Positions 9,450 through 17,447 of a stretch of DNA of 36,355 nucleotides are shown here, one piece after another. The notes under the pieces are model-generated. The model was not told the origin of the DNA. It ran no database searches and worked only from the letters and a program-made list of their open reading frames with translations. Every line of letters starts with the position of its first letter. The first letter of the stretch is position 1. Made by a program: the position numbers and the translations under genes. The DNA lies in IMG/VR virus record IMGVR_UViG_3300032073_000089, positions 1-36,355 of that record; one strand, written 5' to 3'. Source of the stretch: a virus.

Positions 9450-10283
9450 TTAATACCCTTGTCCGTATCTATGTTTGACAGCTTTGCAATTACCTAGAAC
9501 CTCTCCACTAGATAAAGCTCTGTTGTAGCAACCTACCATACCTATATTTGTGTTCAAACCTGAATCTAAATTTCCACCTATATAAAATTGTTGATATACC
9601 CCATTCACGGTACCGTCATGAAACCCAGAAGTATTGCTGGACGGAAAAGTCCCAGTACCTTTGACAAGCCCATCTAAATAGCCAATCATTCTACCATTCG
9701 AGCTATCATACGTCATAACTGCATGCCTAAAGTCAGAGCCAGAAATAGAAGGATCATTAACGTCTGAAAGAACAACCTCAACCCCTGTCCAAGGATGATT
9801 TAAAGTCTGATCTACTTTGTTTGAAGCAATGAAAGCGTTAATTCCGCTAATCTCCCCTCCGTTACCAGTTTTTGCTATTAAACCGTAAGAGAAACCGCTT
9901 TTGTTCGCATCTGTATTCCCAAATATCACAGCTCCATCATCAGGAGGAGAATTTTCCCCAGAAGTCTTTATTTCGAAGAAAGCTTCGATTGTAAAACTAG
10001 AATCATCATCTTTTAAGACGCCTAAAGACCTTAGCCCTGTAAAGTTAGCTCCAGATATCGCAGCGTACTTATTTGCTGCATCGTCAGGGTTTCTGAATTT
10101 ATAATACCCACTCGTGTGATCGTAAAGACCTGAATCAGTTAACTTTACATCAAGTCCACTTGGAGCCAAGTCTTTCCAGTTTTCTGTGTTATGATCGTAA
10201 CTTCTTTGGCTATAGCCGTCTGCCCTGAATACTAGTCCATCTGTATTCACCCTATATTTTCCATAATTTACTTTACTTGACAT
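9450..10283 (-). CDS. LamG/ConA-like lectin-domain virion protein
   Basis: 277 residues. Residues about 85-265 form a laminin-G-type concanavalin A-like jelly roll: 'SFTIEAFFEI', a central 'GFSYGLIAKTG', 'DFRHAVMTYDSSNGRMIGYL' (the hallmark 'W/RH.v.tyd...g....Y.dG' strand pair), and a closing 'YIGGNLDSG...IGMVGCYNRALSSGEV'. This domain commonly binds glycans, and in phages it sits on fibres or virion decorations. It starts three bases after the upstream LamG gene ends and has a good AGGAGG ribosome site. Glycan-binding adhesin is the likely role; the sugar is unknown. Confidence 0.75.
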   Translation of the reverse strand: MSSKVNYGKYRVNTDGLVFRADGYSQRSYDHNTENWKDLAPSGLDVKLTDSGLYDHTSGYYKFRNPDDAANKYAAISGANFTGLRSLGVLKDDDSSFTIEAFFEIKTSGENSPPDDGAVIFGNTDANKSGFSYGLIAKTGNGGEISGINAFIASNKVDQTLNHPWTGVEVVLSDVNDPSISGSDFRHAVMTYDSSNGRMIGYLDGLVKGTGTFPSSNTSGFHDGTVNGVYQQFYIGGNLDSGLNTNIGMVGCYNRALSSGEVLGNCKAVKHRYGQGY

Positions 10284-10285
10284 TT

Positions 10286-12220
10286 TTAATATCCTCCTGA
10301 ACTACTAGAGGCGCTAGTAGAAACATTAACTGTTGCATTATTAGTTGTATCAAAATCCTCTGCTCCCTGCAAATAGTTATGTAAAATTTGCTTTCTACTT
10401 AATGCCTTTTTGTACACTGAAACTTTATATATTTTACCTTCTGCGTAATTCTTTCCACTTGTATAATTATTAATAGGGTAAGAGCCAATTGAGGCTTTTA
10501 AATCTGTACCGTCGTAAAAAGTAGTATTTTTTAATGAATATTTTTCGTAATCATTTACATCTTTAGGAGATCCATTAGAAGGAAAACCTGAATTATCATC
10601 TACAAATGTAAGAGTATCCGAAGAGCTGCCCCCAAAAGATGAATTAGATATTGTTGTTAATAAAGATACTCCATCAAATCTACCTAAGGCATTTATTGAT
10701 CTATATATCTTGAAACTAGTTGCGTCTGGGACATTTGACCAAGCTAAGCTCATAGCAGAATTAGAATTTTTTATTAAAGCCTTTTTTAGTATACTTGATT
10801 TAGATTCTCCTGTCTCATTAAAAGATGAAATTTTATAGTTCGCTGTTGAGCCTGCTTTAAATTTTTTAGAAGAGTTATTAGAAGATTCAAAGGATTTAAC
10901 CACAAGATTAGAAGGAGCTTTTAAATCAGATAATCTTTCTATACTTTTTTCTTTGCTATCTACATATATTTTTATTTTACTAGTAGCTGAGCTAGAATCT
11001 ACAACAACAGAAACATTATGAATAGTATTATTAGATATAACAGCTTCTTTTGTGAAAGCGCTAGTAGATAAAGAGTTAGTGTTATAAAAGTCGCAAAATA
11101 CTCTATTATTAAATACATATATATATTGTTTTTTAGACACATCAATATTAGATACAAACTTAGAGTTTTCTGTTACATCACTATAGAAAAGAGTTGAGTA
11201 TTCATTATCAGCAGAAGTTAAATTAATCCAAAAGTCGTAAGTCTTTTTATTTGTAGACCCTAAAGATAAAGATGAAGATGCTCCAGTCTCTCCTTGCTTC
11301 AAACCTAGATCAACAAAAGAACCAAAAATCCCATTAGAAGAATAAAGAGGAGTATTGTCTACGCCAAAAGTGGCCCCTCCTAAATTAAAAGAGTTATTAT
11401 TACTGCTTAAGTCTTTCAGTCCTGATGCAGAGCTTCTAAATGAGTGAGCAACTGAACTAGCACTTTGAGCAGGTCTTCCTTTTATAAAATTAGTCTTATG
11501 AGTTGAGCCAGAATAAATCTTCTTATTTTTTTCTAATTGTAAGTTTTTAAATAGTATGTATCCATGTTTTCCAGCTTTACCTGCGTTTCCTGTTTGATAA
11601 GGATAGTTTCCTTTAGGGTACATTCTAACACTGTAATTAATATAAGACTGTATAGTACCTGTAGAGCCCGTATAACCTACTCCTGTATTACCTGACGCTA
11701 TAGGAGTTTCTTTCAATAGAGTTGGTTTTATTAGTAATTGTATAGATTGCCAAGTGCCTTTCTTGCTATAATCATAAAGGCCCCAAATAGAAGGGTAGTT
11801 TGTAGCAGACACCCTTACTACTCCTGTTTGTTGTATACCGGTAGTAACATGTGACTCAGAAACAAATACATCAACAGATAAAGTATATTCAGAACCTATA
11901 TTCAAAGGTATGTTACTCCATCCCTGACTTAAACTAGCGCTTATGAAAGAGCTGTCGCTGTAAGGAACTTTATAAACAACATCGTCGTCAGTTATGTTTC
12001 CCGGAGCTAGTGACTTGAACATTCCTTGCTGATTAGGGTCTATATCTTTGTATATTCTGTAAAAATCGTAACCAGTTTTAATATCAAAATCAGTATCTAC
12101 TTTAGCTGTCTCTATTAAGTTTGTAGAAGGTTCACCAGAAAAACTTTTATTAGATAGTTCGTTAGTATATAAAACTAAACTATCTGTTAACTTTCTTCTT
12201 GTTCCATTATACGCAGCCAT
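10286..12220 (-). CDS. multidomain adhesin: CBM-like region, LamG with inserted Fn3-like domain
   Basis: 644 residues. Residues about 90-230 contain 'SEYTLSVDVFVSES' and 'GYILFKNLQLEKN', which resemble carbohydrate-binding modules of the CBM4/9-like jelly-roll type. A LamG-like domain begins near 325 ('KTYDFWINLTSADNEYSTLF', 'NTIHNVSVVVDSSS'). A fibronectin III-like segment at about 436-540 ('APSNLVVKSF', 'YKISSFNETGESKSS', 'SFKIYRSIN') appears to interrupt it. LamG-like features then resume: 'AEGKIYKVSVYKKALSRKQI'. The end is low complexity (SSSSGGY). It sits one to three bases from its neighbours in the adhesin operon. Host-surface glycan binding is inferred; domain borders are approximate. 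Confidence 0.72.
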   Translation of the reverse strand: MAAYNGTRRKLTDSLVLYTNELSNKSFSGEPSTNLIETAKVDTDFDIKTGYDFYRIYKDIDPNQQGMFKSLAPGNITDDDVVYKVPYSDSSFISASLSQGWSNIPLNIGSEYTLSVDVFVSESHVTTGIQQTGVVRVSATNYPSIWGLYDYSKKGTWQSIQLLIKPTLLKETPIASGNTGVGYTGSTGTIQSYINYSVRMYPKGNYPYQTGNAGKAGKHGYILFKNLQLEKNKKIYSGSTHKTNFIKGRPAQSASSVAHSFRSSASGLKDLSSNNNSFNLGGATFGVDNTPLYSSNGIFGSFVDLGLKQGETGASSSLSLGSTNKKTYDFWINLTSADNEYSTLFYSDVTENSKFVSNIDVSKKQYIYVFNNRVFCDFYNTNSLSTSAFTKEAVISNNTIHNVSVVVDSSSATSKIKIYVDSKEKSIERLSDLKAPSNLVVKSFESSNNSSKKFKAGSTANYKISSFNETGESKSSILKKALIKNSNSAMSLAWSNVPDATSFKIYRSINALGRFDGVSLLTTISNSSFGGSSSDTLTFVDDNSGFPSNGSPKDVNDYEKYSLKNTTFYDGTDLKASIGSYPINNYTSGKNYAEGKIYKVSVYKKALSRKQILHNYLQGAEDFDTTNNATVNVSTSASSSSGGY

Positions 12221-12221
12221 C

Positions 12222-13064
12222 TTAGGTTATTATGTTATCACTTGCTTTATACATTATAGAATTTACTACTATGTTTTCGTAATTATAAGACTGACCACTA
12301 TGAGGCATTCTAATATAGTTTGTCATTACATCGTATTGTACTCCCCCTTCTTGATGACCTGTAACTATATTATATAAAATTGCTCCACTTTGCACATGAC
12401 TTACGCTAGACTCTGCGCTTACTTTATCTACATATAAACCTTTATTTAAATGAGGAGTCTTGTCGTAATGAACTCTACCTGATACATTAGACTCTACATC
12501 TTTTTTACTTAAGTAATCAGAAGATACATGAGCTTTAAGAGAAGTATCTAAATTAGTTATTTTTGTATTTAATTCTCCACTTGTTGTTCTAACGTGACCA
12601 GTAACGAAGCCGCTTATCCCTGTACCGCTACCTCCTGTTATTAATATACTTAAGTTTTCTCCAGAGGTTATTAGATTGCCGCTTATAGAATCTATATCAG
12701 CTTGATTATCTACTATAAGTCCACTTAGGTACCTTACGTCACCGCTAACTTCTCTAGTGTCGCCACTAACTTCTACTATGTCTGCTTTAAGATCGGAGTT
12801 GATACTTGTAGTATAGCCACTAAGAGCCACACCAGATGAACCTAAGTCGCTTCTTAGGACTCCACTTACTGAATCTATATAGCCGGAGATAGCGCCACTA
12901 ATAGATAGCACATCTCCTGTTGATATAAATTGAGCTGGGTTACCAGTATAAGGATAGAAACCTGTAGTATTAGAAGAACTACCAGATAAACTACTATTGT
13001 CAGGTCTTAAGAAATACTCTTTTAAACCTTCAAGATCAATCTGGCCTGTTCTAATGGAAGACAT
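12222..13064 (-). CDS. fibre-like protein sharing an N-terminal module with the 21136-22167 gene
   Basis: 280 residues, rich in Ser-Gly pairs. The N-terminus 'IRTGQIDLEGLKEYFL...SGSSSNTTGFY' matches the start of the 343-aa protein encoded beside the portal ('INTGQVDSEGFRVFL...SGSNSYTSGFY'). The middle has 'GDTREVSGDVRYLSG' and 'DSISGN' repeats like those of the giant fibre. The C-terminus ('YNYENIVVNSIMYKASDN') is unique. It is probably a virion fibre or fibre-connector whose shared N-terminus docks to a common site. No enzyme motif is seen. Confidence 0.7.
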   Translation of the reverse strand: MSSIRTGQIDLEGLKEYFLRPDNSSLSGSSSNTTGFYPYTGNPAQFISTGDVLSISGAISGYIDSVSGVLRSDLGSSGVALSGYTTSINSDLKADIVEVSGDTREVSGDVRYLSGLIVDNQADIDSISGNLITSGENLSILITGGSGTGISGFVTGHVRTTSGELNTKITNLDTSLKAHVSSDYLSKKDVESNVSGRVHYDKTPHLNKGLYVDKVSAESSVSHVQSGAILYNIVTGHQEGGVQYDVMTNYIRMPHSGQSYNYENIVVNSIMYKASDNIIT

Positions 13065-13084
13065 AAAGGCATAACAAATTCACC

Positions 13085-13468
13085 TTATCTTCCTTGAGCC
13101 AATATAGATTTTACTTTGCTGGAAACATCTTGAGGCTTCTGAGCAGTAGTCTGTTTAGGTTTCTTAAAAGATAATATGTGTTTCTTGAACTCTCTAACTA
13201 ATCTGTTAGTTAATAATTCTCTGTTTTCCACGGGAAGAACGCCTAGCTTTATAGCGTGAGAATGTAAATCACTCTTATTCATAGCCTTAATTTGAGAAGA
13301 ATATTCTTCTTCGTTTAAGGTTCCATACTTTGAGCTGCCTTCATCTCCCCATATTTGATCTAGAGTAGTCTTCTCGAACTGCTGCTTTTCTTCCATAGCA
13401 TGAGTCTGCATAATCTTTTTCGAAGAAGCTTTACTCTTTTTACTTGATGTTTTTCTTTTCGCTGCCAT
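13085..13468 (-). CDS. small basic protein with possible SAP/LEM-like helices
   Basis: 127 residues. The first 20 are almost all Lys, Ser, Arg and Ala, suggesting nucleic-acid contact. The middle 'MNKSDLHSHAIKLGVLPV' followed by 'NRELLTNRLVREFKKH' has the helix-turn-helix spacing of SAP/HeH/LEM-type DNA-binding hairpins. The tail is again basic. It is the first gene after the capsid terminator, has its own AAAGGA ribosome site, and has GTGTAAAGT and TGTATAAC upstream, so it may start a separate transcript. I do not recognise a family; a head-completion or DNA-binding virion role is speculative. Confidence 0.6.
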   Translation of the reverse strand: MAAKRKTSSKKSKASSKKIMQTHAMEEKQQFEKTTLDQIWGDEGSSKYGTLNEEEYSSQIKAMNKSDLHSHAIKLGVLPVENRELLTNRLVREFKKHILSFKKPKQTTAQKPQDVSSKVKSILAQGR

Positions 13469-13494
13469 AACTTATTCCTTTATCCGTTATACAT

Positions 13495-13503
13495 ACTTTA
13501 CAC
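13495..13503 (-). promoter_or_regulatory. GTGTAAAGT motif upstream of the small basic gene
   Basis: One occurrence of the recurring GTGTAwA-type upstream motif, between the capsid terminator and the 13468 start. TGTATAAC follows closely and could be the actual -10. No -35 is visible. Confidence 0.3.
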
Positions 13504-13520
13504 AAAACCCCCCAAAAAAA

Positions 13521-13550
13521 GAACAAAAAAGCCCCCTCCGAAAAGGGGGC
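13521..13550 (-). terminator. Rho-independent terminator after the capsid gene
   Basis: A seven-pair GC stem (GCCCCCT/AGGGGGC, 13531-13550) with a six-base loop is followed on the minus strand by a T run (13525-13530). It closes the head-gene transcript directly downstream of the major capsid gene, as expected for a very highly expressed message. Confidence 0.9.
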
Positions 13551-13576
13551 TTAAATGTAATACTGTTTAATTTATA

Positions 13577-14752
13577 TTAAACAAGCAAGCCTACGATAGC
13601 GCGAGCATCGATACATACGCGGCCTTCTTCCAACGAACCGTAGAAACCGATTCTCTCATTACGTTGAGTGAACTGGTCATCTGGTTGAGTTGTGAATGTG
13701 TCGCCAGAATCAGAATCCTGAGCGATAGCGCGAATGAATGCACCCTTGCTGTTGTCGACACCAACGAGAAGTTCATCGTCAGCAGCCAAGCTAGCAGCGT
13801 GAGCACCACTAGTGCCGTTAGGACCGATAGAGCCAGAATCAAACTCATCAAATAGAGTGTTGTATTTCTGACCAATACCGAGTTCGTTAAGCTCAACAAC
13901 ATTAACACCATAGATCTCCTGCATACCAGCCTGATTAAATACATCAGTTCTGATGCTATCTGGGAGAGCAATAGATGTGCTTGTATCTGAACCAGCACCT
14001 GTAGATCCAGCACGAGTATTCATTGGCTGATAAGCGAAAGCGCGAATCTGCTCTTTGATCTCAGGGCTGACATACAAATCGGTAATACCGTTACTATAAG
14101 CAGCATCTGGAGTACCACCAGCCCATGATTGATTGATTCTCTTATTAAGAGTCATCAACTTATTCAAGTCAGCCAACTGGAAAGTGCTTTCCGAAGCTGC
14201 TGGAATAACATGTGAACCGGCTTTAAGGCCAGAGATACCTACGCTAGAAGCAGTAACGCTAGATGTACTTGCGTTAGCCAAAGCGTTAAGAGCAACTGCC
14301 CAAGCATTAGTTTCCTGTTTAAGGAGAACTTCTTGTGACATACGCTCTACCAATTTGCTGACTACATCGAGTCTAGCCTGTCTCGCGTATTTCTTCGTGA
14401 TAGAAACCGCGCTGTCCAAGCGATACGTAGCAATTTTCAGCTCTTGAATCGCAGAAACGTCTTGGGAAGTCGGAAGACCACCTGCTACGCTCTGTGACCA
14501 AGTGCTTACATAACCGTCATTAGTCTCGTTGTAATACAAGTCCAACGGATAGCTTGCGCCTTCGTCTTGATTGAATGGAGCGTCTGTATAGATCGCCCCT
14601 GCTGTTGCAGCTTGCTGCAAAACTCTTTGGATTACCGGGCCTAGAAAAGCCGCGAAAGCTTCAGATGCTTCACGAGCAACAAGCTGGTTCTTAGAACCCA
14701 TGGCTTTAATAAGCTCAACTTGTTCTGGAGTGTTTTTTAACTTAAGTCTCAT
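13577..14752 (-). CDS. major capsid protein, HK97 fold
   Basis: 391 residues. The first about 45 are helical and charged, like a short delta domain. The core has the HK97-capsid pattern: a beta-hairpin 'IYTDAPFNQDEGASYPLDLY' for the E-loop region, 'AIQELKIATYRLDSAVSITK' then a long spine helix 'LDVVSKLVERMSQEVLLKQE', and later 'LYVSPEIKEQIRAF' with 'VYGV'-like P-domain strands ('EIYGVNVVELNEL'). It is the last gene before a strong terminator, is preceded by decoration and protease/scaffold genes, and has a strong AAGGAG ribosome site. Gene order and pattern make this one of the firmest calls. Confidence 0.9.
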   Translation of the reverse strand: MRLKLKNTPEQVELIKAMGSKNQLVAREASEAFAAFLGPVIQRVLQQAATAGAIYTDAPFNQDEGASYPLDLYYNETNDGYVSTWSQSVAGGLPTSQDVSAIQELKIATYRLDSAVSITKKYARQARLDVVSKLVERMSQEVLLKQETNAWAVALNALANASTSSVTASSVGISGLKAGSHVIPAASESTFQLADLNKLMTLNKRINQSWAGGTPDAAYSNGITDLYVSPEIKEQIRAFAYQPMNTRAGSTGAGSDTSTSIALPDSIRTDVFNQAGMQEIYGVNVVELNELGIGQKYNTLFDEFDSGSIGPNGTSGAHAASLAADDELLVGVDNSKGAFIRAIAQDSDSGDTFTTQPDDQFTQRNERIGFYGSLEEGRVCIDARAIVGLLV

Positions 14753-14773
14753 TTTCTTAAATCTCCTTTCGAA

Positions 14774-15418
14774 TTATAGATCAATCTTTAATAGAATGAA
14801 CCCATCTGCATCTACAGAACCAAGCGCGGTACCAATCTTAGGCTGAGCTGCGGAGCCAGTGCTCTCAGTAGCAGAAGCACTAATAGCGCCTCCGTTTAGC
14901 ATATCAGCATAGATTGCGGAACCTGCAGTAACGGAGTTAGCTCCGCCACTAGTTAAGTTACCACTGTAAAGTACAATACCCTTAGTCAAGACAGGAACTG
15001 CCTGACCACTCACCACAGCCTGCATTTCAGCCGCCTTACGAGGGTTAAAGACTAGCTTTTCGCCATTCTCATCAACCTCGGCTACATCGTTAAGTGTAAT
15101 ACCGAAAGGTTGTTCACCACTCTTAAAAGGTTCTACTGTTGCAGTTGTGCCATAACGGAATGATACCGTGTTACTAAAAGAAGCACCGGGGTTACCGATA
15201 CCTGTTTTTCCTACTGGATCGTCGGAATTTTTCCAGCCATGTCCTTTAACAGAAACAAGAACGCCCTTATTGATCTTACCGCCATCGGCTTTAAGATCTG
15301 CATAAGAAGCGACCACGTCTCCGTCATCGTCCTGAAGGCTAAAAAGATTTACGACGTCAGTTTCGGCGTGTTGCCTAAAAGGCTTTAGCCGTTGTGTGTT
15401 TTTTACAAACGCTGCCAT
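14774..15418 (-). CDS. probable capsid decoration/stabilisation protein
   Basis: 214 residues between the prohead protease and the capsid gene, the usual place for a decoration protein. The N-terminus is basic. The rest is beta-rich and glycine-rich: 'INKGVLVSVKGHGW', 'ITLNDVAEVDENGEKL', 'VVSGQAVPVLTKGIVLY', and a closing 'KIGTALGSVDADGFILLKI'. This ends like the small beta-tulip and DUF2190-type decoration proteins ('..G.al...a.g...vkl'). AGGAG lies 11 bases before the ATG. The head role is likely from position; the exact family is not certain. Confidence 0.7.
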   Translation of the reverse strand: MAAFVKNTQRLKPFRQHAETDVVNLFSLQDDDGDVVASYADLKADGGKINKGVLVSVKGHGWKNSDDPVGKTGIGNPGASFSNTVSFRYGTTATVEPFKSGEQPFGITLNDVAEVDENGEKLVFNPRKAAEMQAVVSGQAVPVLTKGIVLYSGNLTSGGANSVTAGSAIYADMLNGGAISASATESTGSAAQPKIGTALGSVDADGFILLKIDL

Positions 15419-15436
15419 AATGTTTTAATCTCCTAA

Positions 15437-16078
15437 TTAGAATTTAATATCGAACTGTTCGACGCTGAAAGCGTCTTTAAATTTGTCATATGTAGACAAT
15501 TCAGAAGCCTCAGTAGAAGCAGGAACTACTTCTGCAGTAGCTTCGCCTCTGTCAAGTGCATCCTCAACAATGTTTTCAGAAGTTTCTTCAGAAGCGTTAG
15601 TAGTTTCGACAACTTCTTCAGCTTTGTTTTCTTCTTCTTTATTCGCCAAGACCTCTCTGGACTTGTCCCGTAAAAGAACTTTAACGTTAGAGGAGAAAGA
15701 TTCCCAATTCTCTTCGTCAAGTTCTTTGATTTGTGAAGCTAGAACTTTTCTATCCTCGTCTTCAAGAACGTAAGCCTCATCTAGAGAAGCCATTCTTTGA
15801 TTGAATAGTTCTTCAGATTCTCTCTGTTCTTTTTCGGTCTTCAAAGAACTAAGTTCTTCTCTGACGGAATCGAGTTCAGTCTTCAATGTTTCGCTGTCTG
15901 TAGATACAGACTCCAATCTATCTTGAGCCTCTTTGAGAGCTTTTTCTGCGGCGTGTTTTTCGGCTGAAAACCTCTCAGAAGCTTCCTTGAGTTCTGATTC
16001 AATAAAATCAGAAACAGCCGAGGCAGAAAGCTGCTTCAAAGAATCATCAGTGATTTCTTTAATACTTTCTATTTTCAT
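15437..16078 (-). CDS. predicted nested scaffold protein from an internal start
   Basis: ATG at 16078 is in frame with the protease gene (codon 275) and is preceded by GAGGA at 16086-16090, seven bases away. This site is better than that of the full-length start, which has no clear Shine-Dalgarno. The product would be 213 residues: 'MKIESIKEITDDSLKQLSAS', the coiled coil and the acidic C-terminus, with no protease. Lambda C/Nu3 uses the same nested arrangement. The prediction rests on the ribosome site and the domain boundary. Confidence 0.5.
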   Translation of the reverse strand: MKIESIKEITDDSLKQLSASAVSDFIESELKEASERFSAEKHAAEKALKEAQDRLESVSTDSETLKTELDSVREELSSLKTEKEQRESEELFNQRMASLDEAYVLEDEDRKVLASQIKELDEENWESFSSNVKVLLRDKSREVLANKEEENKAEEVVETTNASEETSENIVEDALDRGEATAEVVPASTEASELSTYDKFKDAFSVEQFDIKF

Positions 16079-16900
16079 AGCTATATCCTCGTTTTGGTTT
16101 ATTACAATATTTTGTTGTTTTTGTGAAGTTTCTTGTACCTCAGCAAAATTCTCTTCTTCTGCTTTTATGCTGTCTTTCGTTGCTACACCCTTGACATCAG
16201 CAGCTGGGGTTTCAGTTAAGCCTATACCTAAAGGGACAACATCCCCTACGACTTTTCTGTATACAAACATACCATCCTTGGTCTTTCCTTCTCCCCCTAA
16301 GGCTTTTAGATCTTTTTCCATAGAAGCTACCTCATCTTCATTATCAACGACGAGGCCATTCTCTATGTTCTTATCACTTCCTTCTAAAAGCACTAAATTA
16401 TATTCACTAAAGCCTAATTCCCAGCTAGCACTAATTTTCATGTAATCTTCACTTGTTGGGTCTCCAGAGCTTTCTATCAAATCTGAAATTTGACGATTTA
16501 CTATTTTCCACACAACTCCTCCAAGAGTTACGTTAAAAGGTCCTTCCATTTTTTCGACTTCTTCTTCGGAAAGAGGTTTATCGGAGCCAAACTCAGAAAA
16601 TCCAGCTGTTAGAATAGTTCCAATAACTCTATCTCTGTTATGTTCGATGTTAATTGGTTTATTTTTAAAGTCTTTATGAAAAGCCATAGCTGTTTTAGTA
16701 TCAACTACATCGCCATTCTTATTAACTCTATTAGCAACGAAAGCATTAAATGCTACCGGTAGTAAGTCTACGTTTTTCTCTGCGTCGATCTCAGGCAGGA
16801 ACTGAGCAACCTCAACAGAAGAGGCTAAGGCTAAATACTTATCTCTTTCTTCTGAAACTACAGGTTTTACCTCTGAACTAAATATTGTAGTATATTTCAT
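15437..16900 (-). CDS. prohead protease fused to internal scaffold
   Basis: 487 residues in two parts. Residues 1-230 are a herpesvirus/HK97-type maturation serine protease: 'NAFVANRVNKNGDVV', the catalytic His87 in 'INIEH', and the Ser in 'KISASWE' (157-159). Residues about 275-400 are a long acidic coiled coil ('EKHAAEKALKEAQDRLESV'), the scaffold that guides capsid assembly. The tail is acidic and ends 'YDKFKDAFSVEQFDIKF', a plausible capsid-binding end. Protease-scaffold fusions are known in several phages. An in-frame ATG at residue 275 with a good ribosome site suggests a separate scaffold product. It sits directly upstream of decoration and capsid genes. Confidence 0.85.
   Translation of the reverse strand: MKYTTIFSSEVKPVVSEERDKYLALASSVEVAQFLPEIDAEKNVDLLPVAFNAFVANRVNKNGDVVDTKTAMAFHKDFKNKPINIEHNRDRVIGTILTAGFSEFGSDKPLSEEEVEKMEGPFNVTLGGVVWKIVNRQISDLIESSGDPTSEDYMKISASWELGFSEYNLVLLEGSDKNIENGLVVDNEDEVASMEKDLKALGGEGKTKDGMFVYRKVVGDVVPLGIGLTETPAADVKGVATKDSIKAEEENFAEVQETSQKQQNIVINQNEDIAMKIESIKEITDDSLKQLSASAVSDFIESELKEASERFSAEKHAAEKALKEAQDRLESVSTDSETLKTELDSVREELSSLKTEKEQRESEELFNQRMASLDEAYVLEDEDRKVLASQIKELDEENWESFSSNVKVLLRDKSREVLANKEEENKAEEVVETTNASEETSENIVEDALDRGEATAEVVPASTEASELSTYDKFKDAFSVEQFDIKF
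16086..16090 (-). promoter_or_regulatory. internal Shine-Dalgarno for nested scaffold start
   Basis: GAGGA on the minus strand, seven bases before an in-frame ATG (16078) inside the protease-scaffold gene, at the end of the protease domain and beginning of the scaffold region. Confidence 0.5.
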
Positions 16901-16907
16901 GATATTT

Positions 16908-17339
16908 TTAATTTAAGCTATCTAGCCATCTTTGAGCATCTGCTCTCATTTCTTTGTCAGTCTGTAAATACAAATCTTCAGAACTATTAAAATTATAATT
17001 CTCTAAACCATATTTTTTTATTTCTCTCTCTGCTTCTTTAATCTCTTCCATAGATGGTTCAAAATAATCACCATCATCTATATAACCAGCACTAGAAGAA
17101 TTTAGAAACATATTAACTTTTGCTAAAGCTAAAGTAGAACTAAAAGAATCAGTAAGAGCATCTGTAAAAGTAGATTTTAATTTATCTAAAGTAATATCTT
17201 TATCGTTAGACAGGTTATGCTCTTTTACTTTGTTTTGAAGGGCTGTAACTAGCTTAGAAGAGAACTCTATCGCACTGGAATCTTGATTAGCGAAATCGCC
17301 TTGACCACTACAGTAAAATTCTACGTCTAAATGATTCAT
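16908..17339 (-). CDS. unknown head-operon protein
   Basis: No family is recognised. With the ATG at 17339 the protein has 143 residues. A GTG at 17360 would add seven, but it falls inside a GTGTATAATA promoter-like motif, so I prefer the ATG, which has TAGG just upstream. It is acidic and mostly helical ('DSSAIEFSSKLVTALQNKV', 'MEEIKEAEREIKKYGLENY'), with no signal or membrane segment. It lies seven bases before the protease-scaffold gene and just after a terminator, so it begins the protease-decoration-capsid transcript. A head-assembly role is a guess from position. Confidence 0.65.
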   Translation of the reverse strand: MNHLDVEFYCSGQGDFANQDSSAIEFSSKLVTALQNKVKEHNLSNDKDITLDKLKSTFTDALTDSFSSTLALAKVNMFLNSSSAGYIDDGDYFEPSMEEIKEAEREIKKYGLENYNFNSSEDLYLQTDKEMRADAQRWLDSLN

Positions 17340-17350
17340 ACAGCCTAAAT

Positions 17351-17360
17351 TATTATACAC
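17351..17360 (-). promoter_or_regulatory. GTGTATAATA promoter-like motif before the protease-capsid transcript
   Basis: On the minus strand, TG directly followed by TATAATA lies 11 bases from the 17339 ATG and just downstream of the terminator at 17378-17418. It is well placed to restart transcription for 143-aa gene, protease, decoration and capsid. No -35 hexamer is evident. Confidence 0.45.
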
Positions 17361-17377
17361 CTATTTTTTTAAAATTT

Positions 17378-17418
17378 AAAAAAAAATAAAAGAAAACCCC
17401 CAAGTAAATTGGGGGTTT
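17378..17418 (-). terminator. Rho-independent terminator after the 195-aa gene
   Basis: Ten-pair stem AAACCCCCAA/TTGGGGGTTT (17394-17418) with loop GTAAA, followed on the minus strand by a long T-rich tail. It ends the transcript containing the 195-aa gene, downstream of portal and FtsZ-like genes. Confidence 0.9.
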
Positions 17419-17447
17419 AAAATAAATAACAGAACTAAGTGCTCATA

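Noticed and set aside
13591-14013. 140-codon minus-strand frame inside the capsid gene
   Set aside because: Out-of-frame overlap with a firmly identified capsid protein; Leu/Ser/Val-rich with no start signal.
15933-16445. 170-codon plus-strand frame opposite the protease-scaffold gene
   Set aside because: Ser/Phe-rich antisense translation of the acidic coiled coil; no ribosome site and no conserved pattern.
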